DNA from: Bacteroidales bacterium UBA6346
Lineage (GTDB): Bacteria > Bacteroidota > Bacteroidia > Bacteroidales > UBA932
NCBI GenBank assembly: GCA_002438905.1
Contig: DJSA01000093.1
Location: 1 to 24,231 of the forward strand
Length of the DNA stretch: 24,231 nucleotides
Direction of reading: 5' to 3'
The translations under genes and the position numbers were made by a program. Under the pieces are notes generated by a model that saw nothing but the letters and a program-made list of their open reading frames with translations, searched no databases and was not told the origin of the DNA. Of the stretch, positions 8,115-15,409 are shown piece by piece. Positions within the stretch are counted from its first letter, which is position 1. The number at the start of each line of letters is the position of its first letter.

Positions 8115-8255
8115 TTACAGTTTGTATTCATCATCGTTAAAAAAGATTTCCGTGCGGTTGTTTACATCAATCCCCCCCCCGCTGAGGCAGAATCCCTGCT
8201 CATTTGTGAAGGAAAGGCTCGCCAATTGCGGCGGGAAATAGTCTTGCTTCTTCAT
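8115..8255 (-). CDS. Small 46-residue protein with internal Gly run (G9 tract)
   Basis: An ORF from ATG (8255) to TAA (8115-8117) fills the gap between the second SusE/F-like gene (36 bases away) and the fimbrillin-like gene (14 bases away), as expected for a real operon member. The peptide begins MKKQDYFPPQLASL, has EQGFCLSGGG in the middle (residues 19-28) and an acidic, aromatic tail ending NDDEYKL. It has no signal peptide or membrane segment. Short unannotated proteins starting MKK..Y..P and carrying a central EQGF-like segment are familiar from Bacteroidales loci with fimbrillin-like lipoproteins, as far as I can recall; their function is not known to me. The three glycines come from nine consecutive Gs, so slippage by one base would cut the protein to about 29-30 residues. 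Confidence 0.6.
   Translation of the reverse strand: MKKQDYFPPQLASLSFTNEQGFCLSGGGIDVNNRTEIFFNDDEYKL
8172..8180 (-). repeat. G9 homopolymer in the small-protein gene
   Basis: Nine consecutive C on the plus strand (G on the coding strand) lie inside the 46-codon ORF. This is the longest G/C homopolymer noticed in the window. Eight or ten Gs would bring the frame to a stop codon within a few codons. Confidence 0.9.
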
Positions 8256-8291
8256 GATAATGTTAATTAAGTTGTTTAAGTGTTAATAATA

Positions 8292-10352
8292 TTATTGCTT
8301 CGGTGTGAAGCTATAAAAATGAAGTTCATCCATCGACACCCGCTTGATCTGGTCCTTGTGCCAGTTCTCGGTGATGACAATCCTGACGTAGCGTCCCTTG
8401 ACCGGAGCGTCGTAGCTGTCAACTGGGAACTCGAAGCCGTCAACGGCCTGCCTCATGTCCTCAAGGGTCGGATTGCCGTCTTTTCCGTAGGTGTTGGTCC
8501 AACCGGTCGGGCAGTCCTTTCCTGACGGACGCATGACACGGCATCCGGTGCAGATCCGCGTCCAGCTGCCATCGGTTTTCCATGAGCCGTCGGCCGGAGC
8601 CCAGACTTTTTCGTCAGCAATGTTGACAGGTTCCTCGGATGACACCCAGACCTCGAACGAGCGCGGGTTGTAGCTACCGTAGGCGAAGATTGAACCGGAT
8701 TCAGTGTTTCCGTCTCCGTATGCCTTGAAAGTGCCGTCCTCATAGATGACTCCGGCACGGCGTCCCCAGAACACGAGTCCGCTCAGATATAGTTCAGTGC
8801 CGAGATCTACAGTGAGACAAATCGGGCTGGACTTGAGGGAATTGGCGCTGCCTGAAGCATTCTTGCTTCCGCCGGCGGTATGCCACATGTTTTCTCCCGA
8901 AAGGTTGTACTTCCCGTCAAAAAGTTTCTCATAGCCGTAGCCGCCAAGCATTCCGTGGTCACCGGCAATAATCTTGTCGTCCGACGCCGCATCCGGCCAG
9001 TGCTTGCAGACCTCAAGCGGAACCATGCCATAGACAGGAACATAGACAGAGGACTTTTTCACAACCGGGTCGAGGGCATCCTCAACAGGGAGATATTCGG
9101 AAACAATCTCCACATCTGAGCCGAACTTCGCCGCGCCTGACGGGATGAGCGCAAATGTCTCGTCCGCGCCGAGTTCAAGCGTCGCGTCACCGGATTCCGT
9201 CGGATAGACAAGCGAAGTCTTCGCGAGGTCCTGGTCGGAAACGGAAAGGAGGGAAATTCCGGCACCGGCACGCTTGAGGCTCACGAGTTTGGCGGCTCTC
9301 GCGGTCTTTGAGGCTGTGTAGCTGTCTCCGTAGACCTTTACTGTCTTTTTAGCCTCCGGAGAAAGGTTGCCGTTCTTGTCCTTTATTGCAACTGAGAAAG
9401 TGAGTTCCGCCTCCGGAAGCTCCGTAAATTCCTCCGAAAACGAAGAGGCGCCCTTCCTTATTTCAAACGATTTCTCTTCCGTTCCGTATTTCACGACAAT
9501 GGAAGCGGTGCGCGGGTCGTCAATCGAGCAACTTACGATGGCTCTCTTGTAGCCGGGACGTACGCTCAGGTTTGCCACTGCACTGAGTGGGGCATCCCTC
9601 ATGATGCGCACCCTGGAGAATGCCGAGGCTCCGGTGTAAAATTCATCGGTGGCGACAACCCGCCAGTAAGCCGGAACTATGCCTGACTTCTTGTCCGGGT
9701 CAAGCGCCTTTGTCACATCGAGAAGTTCCTGTGCGAGAATCACAGTGGAGCTGCCCTTGAGGCCATCCCATGTCTTCACGGCCTCGCCGTTCTCCTCGGC
9801 GGCAAATTCAAGCCTGTAGGAGGAGATATGTAGGCTCTCTGACCACGAGAAGGTGAACGACTCCTCGTTGTCGAGATCGAGGATCTCGTTTTCCGCAGGC
9901 GCGGTGACGTAGATCTTTTCCGTAATGGCCGGAAGGACTTTGACTTTGAGCGTGCGCTCCTCGGAAGTGTGTCCCTGTCCCTCGACTGATGAAGTCACTG
10001 TCCAGCGGAGAGCGACGGTTCCGTTCGGCCTCGCGCCCCATTCCTTGAGAAGGATGTCGAGATCGGAAGCCACGATTTCCCTTGAATAGGCCGTGCCTTT
10101 GACAGGCCAGGTCTTGCTGTGGGCGGGATCCTCACCATTCAAAACAAGAGTGAAGCCGTCTCCGACACTGCTGTCTGTGCTCCAGCGAAAGAGGACATTC
10201 CCGTCGGCAAGGTCCACTGTCGCGTTATTTGCAGGAGCCTCAAGGATGATTGAGGTTTCCTGCTCCTTTTCCTTGACGCAGGACTGTCCGCCGGCGATGG
10301 CGGCAAGCACAACTGCCGCACCAAGGATATTCTTGAATGTCAGTCTGTTCAT
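8292..10352 (-). CDS. SusE/F-like surface glycan-binding lipoprotein with discoidin-like C-terminus (copy 2)
   Basis: 686 residues from the ATG at 10352, four bases after the stop of the upstream paralogue. A longer frame starting at 10391 lacks a sensible signal sequence. Lipoprotein signal with cysteine near residue 25 (AIAGGQSC). Two SusE-type Ig-like domains follow (LEAPANNATVDLADG.. and VTAPAENEILDLDNE..). Next comes a DUF4998-like Fn3-type segment (VRPGYKRAIVSCSIDDPRTASIVVKYG). The C-terminal domain (about 445-686) resembles DUF5000/F5-8C galactose-binding modules: WHTAGG near 488, LTVDLGTELYLSGLVFWGRR, YNPRSFEVWVS and RYVRIVITENW. The expected role is binding of the target glycan on the outer surface next to SusD. 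No enzyme motif was found. Confidence 0.85.
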   Translation of the reverse strand: MNRLTFKNILGAAVVLAAIAGGQSCVKEKEQETSIILEAPANNATVDLADGNVLFRWSTDSSVGDGFTLVLNGEDPAHSKTWPVKGTAYSREIVASDLDILLKEWGARPNGTVALRWTVTSSVEGQGHTSEERTLKVKVLPAITEKIYVTAPAENEILDLDNEESFTFSWSESLHISSYRLEFAAEENGEAVKTWDGLKGSSTVILAQELLDVTKALDPDKKSGIVPAYWRVVATDEFYTGASAFSRVRIMRDAPLSAVANLSVRPGYKRAIVSCSIDDPRTASIVVKYGTEEKSFEIRKGASSFSEEFTELPEAELTFSVAIKDKNGNLSPEAKKTVKVYGDSYTASKTARAAKLVSLKRAGAGISLLSVSDQDLAKTSLVYPTESGDATLELGADETFALIPSGAAKFGSDVEIVSEYLPVEDALDPVVKKSSVYVPVYGMVPLEVCKHWPDAASDDKIIAGDHGMLGGYGYEKLFDGKYNLSGENMWHTAGGSKNASGSANSLKSSPICLTVDLGTELYLSGLVFWGRRAGVIYEDGTFKAYGDGNTESGSIFAYGSYNPRSFEVWVSSEEPVNIADEKVWAPADGSWKTDGSWTRICTGCRVMRPSGKDCPTGWTNTYGKDGNPTLEDMRQAVDGFEFPVDSYDAPVKGRYVRIVITENWHKDQIKRVSMDELHFYSFTPKQ

Positions 10353-10356
10353 TGTA

Positions 10357-12396
10357 TTAATTGTTCTGATATTCGTAAAAATGAAGTTCACCGAAGGAGA
10401 TTCTCATCCTGTTGAAATAGTTCCATGTCCTGGTTATGACGATGCGGACATAGCGGACTTTCGGCGCATTCAGATCCGCAGCGAACTCATGCCCGTTTGC
10501 AGCGGCATCGTAGTCCTCGGCCGTAGGGATGGCAGCGTCAATGCAACCCTCGTCATACCAGAAGCATGTCGCGGTCTCGCCTGACGGTCTCTTGACGGAG
10601 CAGTCGGCAATCTTGGTCCAGCTGCCGTCGGTTCTCCACGTTCCGTCGAGAGGCTCCCATCTGGAGGCGTCATTGACATCGCCCGGAACGGTTGCCGAGC
10701 CCCAGACCTCAAAATCACGAGGATTGTATGCTCCGTATGCCCAATAGGACTCGTTGGAGGCTGTTCCGCCGCCGTCCCTTCCCGGCTTTGAAGGCGTTCC
10801 TCCGTAGCGTCCCCAGACAACAAGGCTCGAAAGGTTTCTCTCCTCTCCGAGGTCAAGCGTGAGAACCACAGGGTGTTCAAGGATGTAGCCGACCGTTCCG
10901 CCATTGTCGGCTCCGGTGGTGTGCCACATGTTGAGGCTGTTGTTGGTGATGCCGTCGAAGAGCATGCTGAACGGGAACGATGCGTTGTAGTTGCTCATGT
11001 CGCCGAAGAGTATACCCTCGTTGTCGGCAGCGTTCGGCCAATGCGCGCAGTTTTCAAGAGGAACCATAGAATAGGACGGGACAAAGACTGTCTTGTCCGA
11101 TTTCACAAGAACAGGATCGAGTGCGTTCTCCACAGGACTGAAGCGCGAATAGAGAGTGACCTCGGAGCCGAGCTTCATCTCTCCGTCAGGGATGAGTGCG
11201 GTCATGCTTCCGTTTTCAAACTCCATTGTGAGGATACTACCATCCTCTGACGCATATTCTACGTATGAACTTATCCTCCTTTCATCCTCGGTGTTTGCAA
11301 GGGCAATCTGCACACCTTCGCGGAAGAGTCCGCCTATTGTCGGGACAGGGGAAGTGAACGATCCGGAGAGCTTCTCCGCATCATAGACCTGCGCTGTGAC
11401 GTTCACAGCATCGGACTTGCCGCCGAAGAGGTCGACGCTCACAAGGGAAATCTCACGGGCGCCCTCGTCCAGACCGTCAAGGACAATGTCGTAGTCCTCG
11501 ATTTCCTCGCTCGCCGGCACTTCCTGAACCTTGTCACCGCAGGTCACCACCACCTTGCCGGTGCGCGGATCGGTTACCTTCCACGTGAGCTTCGCCCTCT
11601 TGCTGCCCGGATAGACAACTACATCGGAAACCGGAGCTATACCGTCGGCACCGAGCCGAACGAAACGTATCTGGCGGAACTCGCTCTCCGCAGGAATCTC
11701 GGCGGTGTTTGAAACCACTCTCCACTTTAGTGAAACAAGCGGTGAATCAGGAAGATAGTCGGCGATAAGCGCATTGATTGCAGTCTCTCCGAGCGTGTAT
11801 GAAGTTCCCCTTATCTCGGAGCATGCGGCAGGAACCGGAAGCTCGGCATCGCCGGTTGAAGGCCGGAACTGGAGGGAATAGACCTCTACACCTTCGACCG
11901 GACTCCACTTGAAATCTACCGAATGGACATTGTTCATATCCACGAGCGCCTTGGTGTCCGGAGACGCGTCCTCGATAACTATAGGCGTCGCCTCAAGCCT
12001 TTTGAACAGAAGCGGACGGAAGGCTGAAATGTCAGAGACGGAGCCGTCCTTTGGTTCAATCCGCCAATAGACGGTTGCCTTCTGCTGTGAGTAATAGCCC
12101 CACTCGGACAGAACGGCGTCGATCTCAGAAGACTCGAATGTCTTCTTGAACTCGGAAGGCTTCAGTTCAAAGACTTTCGTCACGTCACCGCGAGGGTCTG
12201 CGGAAAGGACAAAGTTGCAGCCGTCCTTCAGCACGCCGGACACCTGCCACTGGAATGTGGCTCCTCCGGCCGAGAGGTCGAAAAAGGAATCCGCCTCTGG
12301 GGAAAGCAGCCTGACCGCATCGACACGCCCGTCATCGTAGCCCGTGCAGGAAACCAGGGTAAGAAGCGCAGAAATGATTATTATTGTTCTTTTCAT
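10357..12396 (-). CDS. SusE/F-like surface glycan-binding lipoprotein with discoidin-like C-terminus (copy 1)
   Basis: 679 residues, same architecture as the next gene in the operon: lipoprotein signal with Cys17 (LTLVSC), two SusE-type Ig-like domains, a DUF4998-like segment (VYPGSKRAKLTWKVTDPRTGKV) and a C-terminal F5/8C-like domain with WHTTGAD near 489, LTLDLGEERNLSSLVVWGRY, YNPRDFEVWGS and RYVRIVITRTW. The shared motifs occur at almost the same residue numbers in both proteins, so the pair arose by tandem duplication and then diverged strongly. The start codon overlaps the stop of the upstream MBL gene in an ATGA arrangement (12393-12396), indicating translational coupling. Predicted role: surface glycan binding. 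Confidence 0.86.
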   Translation of the reverse strand: MKRTIIIISALLTLVSCTGYDDGRVDAVRLLSPEADSFFDLSAGGATFQWQVSGVLKDGCNFVLSADPRGDVTKVFELKPSEFKKTFESSEIDAVLSEWGYYSQQKATVYWRIEPKDGSVSDISAFRPLLFKRLEATPIVIEDASPDTKALVDMNNVHSVDFKWSPVEGVEVYSLQFRPSTGDAELPVPAACSEIRGTSYTLGETAINALIADYLPDSPLVSLKWRVVSNTAEIPAESEFRQIRFVRLGADGIAPVSDVVVYPGSKRAKLTWKVTDPRTGKVVVTCGDKVQEVPASEEIEDYDIVLDGLDEGAREISLVSVDLFGGKSDAVNVTAQVYDAEKLSGSFTSPVPTIGGLFREGVQIALANTEDERRISSYVEYASEDGSILTMEFENGSMTALIPDGEMKLGSEVTLYSRFSPVENALDPVLVKSDKTVFVPSYSMVPLENCAHWPNAADNEGILFGDMSNYNASFPFSMLFDGITNNSLNMWHTTGADNGGTVGYILEHPVVLTLDLGEERNLSSLVVWGRYGGTPSKPGRDGGGTASNESYWAYGAYNPRDFEVWGSATVPGDVNDASRWEPLDGTWRTDGSWTKIADCSVKRPSGETATCFWYDEGCIDAAIPTAEDYDAAANGHEFAADLNAPKVRYVRIVITRTWNYFNRMRISFGELHFYEYQNN

Positions 12397-13658
12397 TTTT
12401 CAACATACTTGAGGTTTGACTTGTAGATGACCGGATAGTCGGTCGTCTTGGCATCAAGGACATAGACCTGATAGGTTGTGCCGCCCTTATAAACCCTTAT
12501 CACGGTGTGCCCTACGCCCTTGAAGGCGCTGAAGGCCGTGCCGAGCACCCTGGCAGGGCTGTCGCTGGTGATGTAGATGTCCCGCTCGCCGGTCCAGAGC
12601 ATCTGGTCGTTCATGTTCTTCAATGTCGCGGAATAAGGATGCTCGACATGGTTTGACATCACGGCGATTACCTGCGGCTTCATGTTCTTGAGGAAGTCTG
12701 CGGTCGTGGCATCTTTCCAGCCGTGGTGGTTCGGAGTGAGGGCGGTCACCGGTCCGGCGATTTCGCTCACAGGAATCTCGAAGTTCCGCTCCTGAGACTG
12801 GTACTGGCTGAGATTCTTTCCAGGGAGGTCCCCTCCGTTGAAGTAGGAGAACTTGCCGTAGGTCATCTTTATGGCGCAGCTGTTCATGTTCTCGTCGAAC
12901 AGGCTGACGTCACCGCTGTACATCTTCTTCGTCGCGGTTCCCCTTCCCGTCCAGACCTCTCCGTTCGCGCAGAGATTACGGATTTCAAACTCCGGATATT
13001 TCGCGGCATCATGCACAAGCACGAACTGGCTCTTGCTGCCGATGTCGAACTTCTCGGCCTTCATCCCCTTCCCCATTTGATATTTTGTAAATACCTTATA
13101 ATCTTGGAACAGAGGAAATTCCTGTTCTATTTTCTTCGTCGAAGGAAAGTCGTATGAGGGATATGCCCTGTCGACGAGCTTATTGATCCTGACTTTTTCG
13201 CCGACCATCGTGAGCCCGGAAAGATAGTAGCCGTTAGGGCCGTCAACCCCGAGAGTCTTGCATCCGACATGGTCGGAATGGAAATGGGTAATCCACGCAT
13301 AGTCAATCTCGCCGGGAGACGGAAGCTTTGCGGAGAAATGATTGATATAGTCCGCAATCCATTCTCCCACAGTCTTGTCCCTGTTCGGAAGACGGTCGCA
13401 GTCAGCGGAACCGTAGGCATCGCCGACATCACCCGCATCCTGAAGCATGGTGGTGCCGTCAGGCATGACAACGAAGACGCAGTCACCCTTGCCTGTGGCG
13501 ATGTGGTGTATGTCCATATATCCCTCCTCCCAATCAGGAAGATAGGTCTTCTGTCCGCTCTGTCCACCGCCGCCCGGAGTGTCCGGTGTCAGGTTCTTGT
13601 CCTTGCAGGAAACGAGAAGCGCGGACAGCGCAAGCAGAAAAATAAGTGTATGTTTCAT
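12393..13658 (-). CDS. MBL-fold lipoprotein, ComEC-C-terminal-like
   Basis: 421 residues from the ATG at 13658, one base after the SusD stop. The open frame continues upstream to 13895, but only through the SusD coding region and with nonsense composition, so that extension is rejected. Lipoprotein signal with Cys18 (LLVSC) and a Gly/Pro-rich linker. The metallo-beta-lactamase motif is THFHSDH (H125, H127, D129, H130). GGDLPG (D276) and TPNHHG (H310/H311) follow, in the style of ComEC-type MBL domains. Zinc-dependent hydrolysis is likely; the substrate is unknown. Finding it between susD and the SusE/F-like genes, coupled on both sides, suggests a surface or periplasmic role tied to the PUL rather than DNA uptake. 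Confidence 0.85.
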   Translation of the reverse strand: MKHTLIFLLALSALLVSCKDKNLTPDTPGGGGQSGQKTYLPDWEEGYMDIHHIATGKGDCVFVVMPDGTTMLQDAGDVGDAYGSADCDRLPNRDKTVGEWIADYINHFSAKLPSPGEIDYAWITHFHSDHVGCKTLGVDGPNGYYLSGLTMVGEKVRINKLVDRAYPSYDFPSTKKIEQEFPLFQDYKVFTKYQMGKGMKAEKFDIGSKSQFVLVHDAAKYPEFEIRNLCANGEVWTGRGTATKKMYSGDVSLFDENMNSCAIKMTYGKFSYFNGGDLPGKNLSQYQSQERNFEIPVSEIAGPVTALTPNHHGWKDATTADFLKNMKPQVIAVMSNHVEHPYSATLKNMNDQMLWTGERDIYITSDSPARVLGTAFSAFKGVGHTVIRVYKGGTTYQVYVLDAKTTDYPVIYKSNLKYVEK

Positions 13659-13659
13659 G

Positions 13660-15396
13660 TTATTGTTCATCCCAACCATAGTTTTGTGTAAGATTTTTGT
13701 TGAGCTGGAGGTCTTCGAGCGGGAGAGGATAGAGATAGTCCTTCTCCTCGGACCAGACCCTCCGGATGTTGGCGTTGACGATGATCTCTCCAGACTTCCC
13801 GTCAGAAAGCTTGAGAGAGGCAATGTTCGTATACTGGCACTTGCCCTCGTGCTTGGGCTCCGTTCCGGAGTATATACAGAGGTCGTTTGTGCCATCGTGG
13901 TCGAAGTCTATGAAGCCCTCTCCGGCGATATACATTCCACGTGAAGGCTTGGTGAACTTCTGTCCTTCCTTCCAGCGCACTATGTCATAGTAGCGGAGAC
14001 CTTCCATGAAGAGTTCAACCCTGCGCTCGCGCCTGATTTCAAGAAGAAGTCCCTGGTTGCCGCCTGCCGGGAGATTGGTGTAGAGCCCGGCAAGATAAGG
14101 ATCCGGATGGGAGTTCGCCTCAGTGAGGACGAGATCAGGCATTCCGACTCTTCCGCGCAGCTGATTTATTGTCTTGTTGATGTCCGCCTGCTGGATTGTT
14201 CCAAGCTCGGCCTTAGCCTCGGCGAGGTTGAGGAGGACTTCGGAATATCTCATGTACGGAATGGCGTTCGTCCCGTTTACCGTCGTCACGTCAGTCACAT
14301 ATTTCGCAATCTGATAGCCCGTTGTGGTGGAGTTGAAGTCCGGCTGGAGCACTTCACTCTGTCCGGGATAGGTATAATTCTGCGTCCTTATGGTCTGGGA
14401 GAGTCTCGGGTCCCGGTTCTGGGTGGACTGGTAGAAATCCTCCTTGGCATACCCAGCCCTGTCCGTGTAGCGAGTGCCGTCCTTACAAAGGTAGGAGAGG
14501 AAAGCGTCCCTCGGCATGCTCGGATGCCCGTTGGATGCGCCCTGAATGTGGAGGTTCAGATAGTGGTTCCTGCTGAGCTTGGAGTTGTAGGTCTTTGCAA
14601 GAATGAACTCGTTGAAAGGCGTGTCCGCAAGGAACATCTCACCGTAGGCCTTGCTTGCCGTGGATGTATGAACGTGATAGACTCCGCTCTTCATCAGACG
14701 TTCCGCGGCATCGGTGCAGTCCGTGAGGCATTCCTGCCATCCGTCATATCCGCGGTACTTCCGGAAAGTTCCCTCAAAGAGACCGACACGGGATTTCAGA
14801 GCCATCGCCGTGTACTTTGAAACGGTGCACGGATCAACCGCAGAAGGCGCGTTCTCTATTGCATAGTCCAAGTCCTCGATAACCTTGTCGTAGATAAATG
14901 TCCGGCTGTCACGCCCCTTCATCAGAGCCTCTGTGTCATGCTGGCCGATAACCTTGTCATACCACGGGAGGTCACCGAAACGCTGCATCATCGTGAAGTA
15001 GAAATATGCCCTCCAGAATCTTGCGACTCCGTCATAGGTCTGCCTTGCCGTCACGTCCTCGCAACGCCAGGAATTTTCAAGGAAGAAGTTGATATTCCTC
15101 AGAGCCGACCAGTCCCATCCGCCGCCGGAGCCCGGAGTTGTACGCAGGCCGGTGAACTCAGTGGGGACGGTGGTGGAGGCGATGTCATCTGCCTGACACA
15201 CGTCCGTAATCATGCCCTCCGCGCTCGGAAGCACGGAATAGAAACTCCTACAGTAGGTCTCAAGCTCGGCAGAGGTCTTGAAGAAAGTCTCCGGAGACAC
15301 GTCAGACTTGGGGTATCTCTCGAGAAAATCATCGTTGCAGGCAACCGCGCAAAGCATTGACGCGGCAATAGTTATGTAAAAAACTGACTTTTTCAT
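13660..15396 (-). CDS. SusD/RagB-family nutrient-binding lipoprotein
   Basis: 578 residues from the ATG at 15396, which is preceded by GGAG about four bases upstream; the longer frame to 15429 reads into the SusC stop region and lacks a signal. Lipoprotein signal with Cys20 (CAVACNDDFLER) and the typical SusD start PKSDVSPETFF. Other family landmarks are FWRAYFYFTMMQRFGDLPWYD near 130-155, YMRYSEVLLNLAEAKAELG about two thirds along, and RRERRVELFMEGLRYYDIVRW near the C-terminus. SusD caps the SusC barrel on the outer membrane and delivers glycans to it. The gene follows susC by 13 bases. Confidence 0.96.
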   Translation of the reverse strand: MKKSVFYITIAASMLCAVACNDDFLERYPKSDVSPETFFKTSAELETYCRSFYSVLPSAEGMITDVCQADDIASTTVPTEFTGLRTTPGSGGGWDWSALRNINFFLENSWRCEDVTARQTYDGVARFWRAYFYFTMMQRFGDLPWYDKVIGQHDTEALMKGRDSRTFIYDKVIEDLDYAIENAPSAVDPCTVSKYTAMALKSRVGLFEGTFRKYRGYDGWQECLTDCTDAAERLMKSGVYHVHTSTASKAYGEMFLADTPFNEFILAKTYNSKLSRNHYLNLHIQGASNGHPSMPRDAFLSYLCKDGTRYTDRAGYAKEDFYQSTQNRDPRLSQTIRTQNYTYPGQSEVLQPDFNSTTTGYQIAKYVTDVTTVNGTNAIPYMRYSEVLLNLAEAKAELGTIQQADINKTINQLRGRVGMPDLVLTEANSHPDPYLAGLYTNLPAGGNQGLLLEIRRERRVELFMEGLRYYDIVRWKEGQKFTKPSRGMYIAGEGFIDFDHDGTNDLCIYSGTEPKHEGKCQYTNIASLKLSDGKSGEIIVNANIRRVWSEEKDYLYPLPLEDLQLNKNLTQNYGWDEQ

Positions 15397-15409
15397 ATTT
15401 CTCCGCGGA

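Noticed and set aside
10353..10391. Upstream start for the second SusE/F-like gene
   Set aside because: It would overlap the preceding gene and bury the signal peptide. The ATG at 10352 gives a normal lipoprotein signal.
13659..13895. N-terminal extension of the MBL lipoprotein to 13895
   Set aside because: It overlaps the SusD coding region out of frame. The lipoprotein signal starts at the ATG at 13658, one base after the SusD stop.
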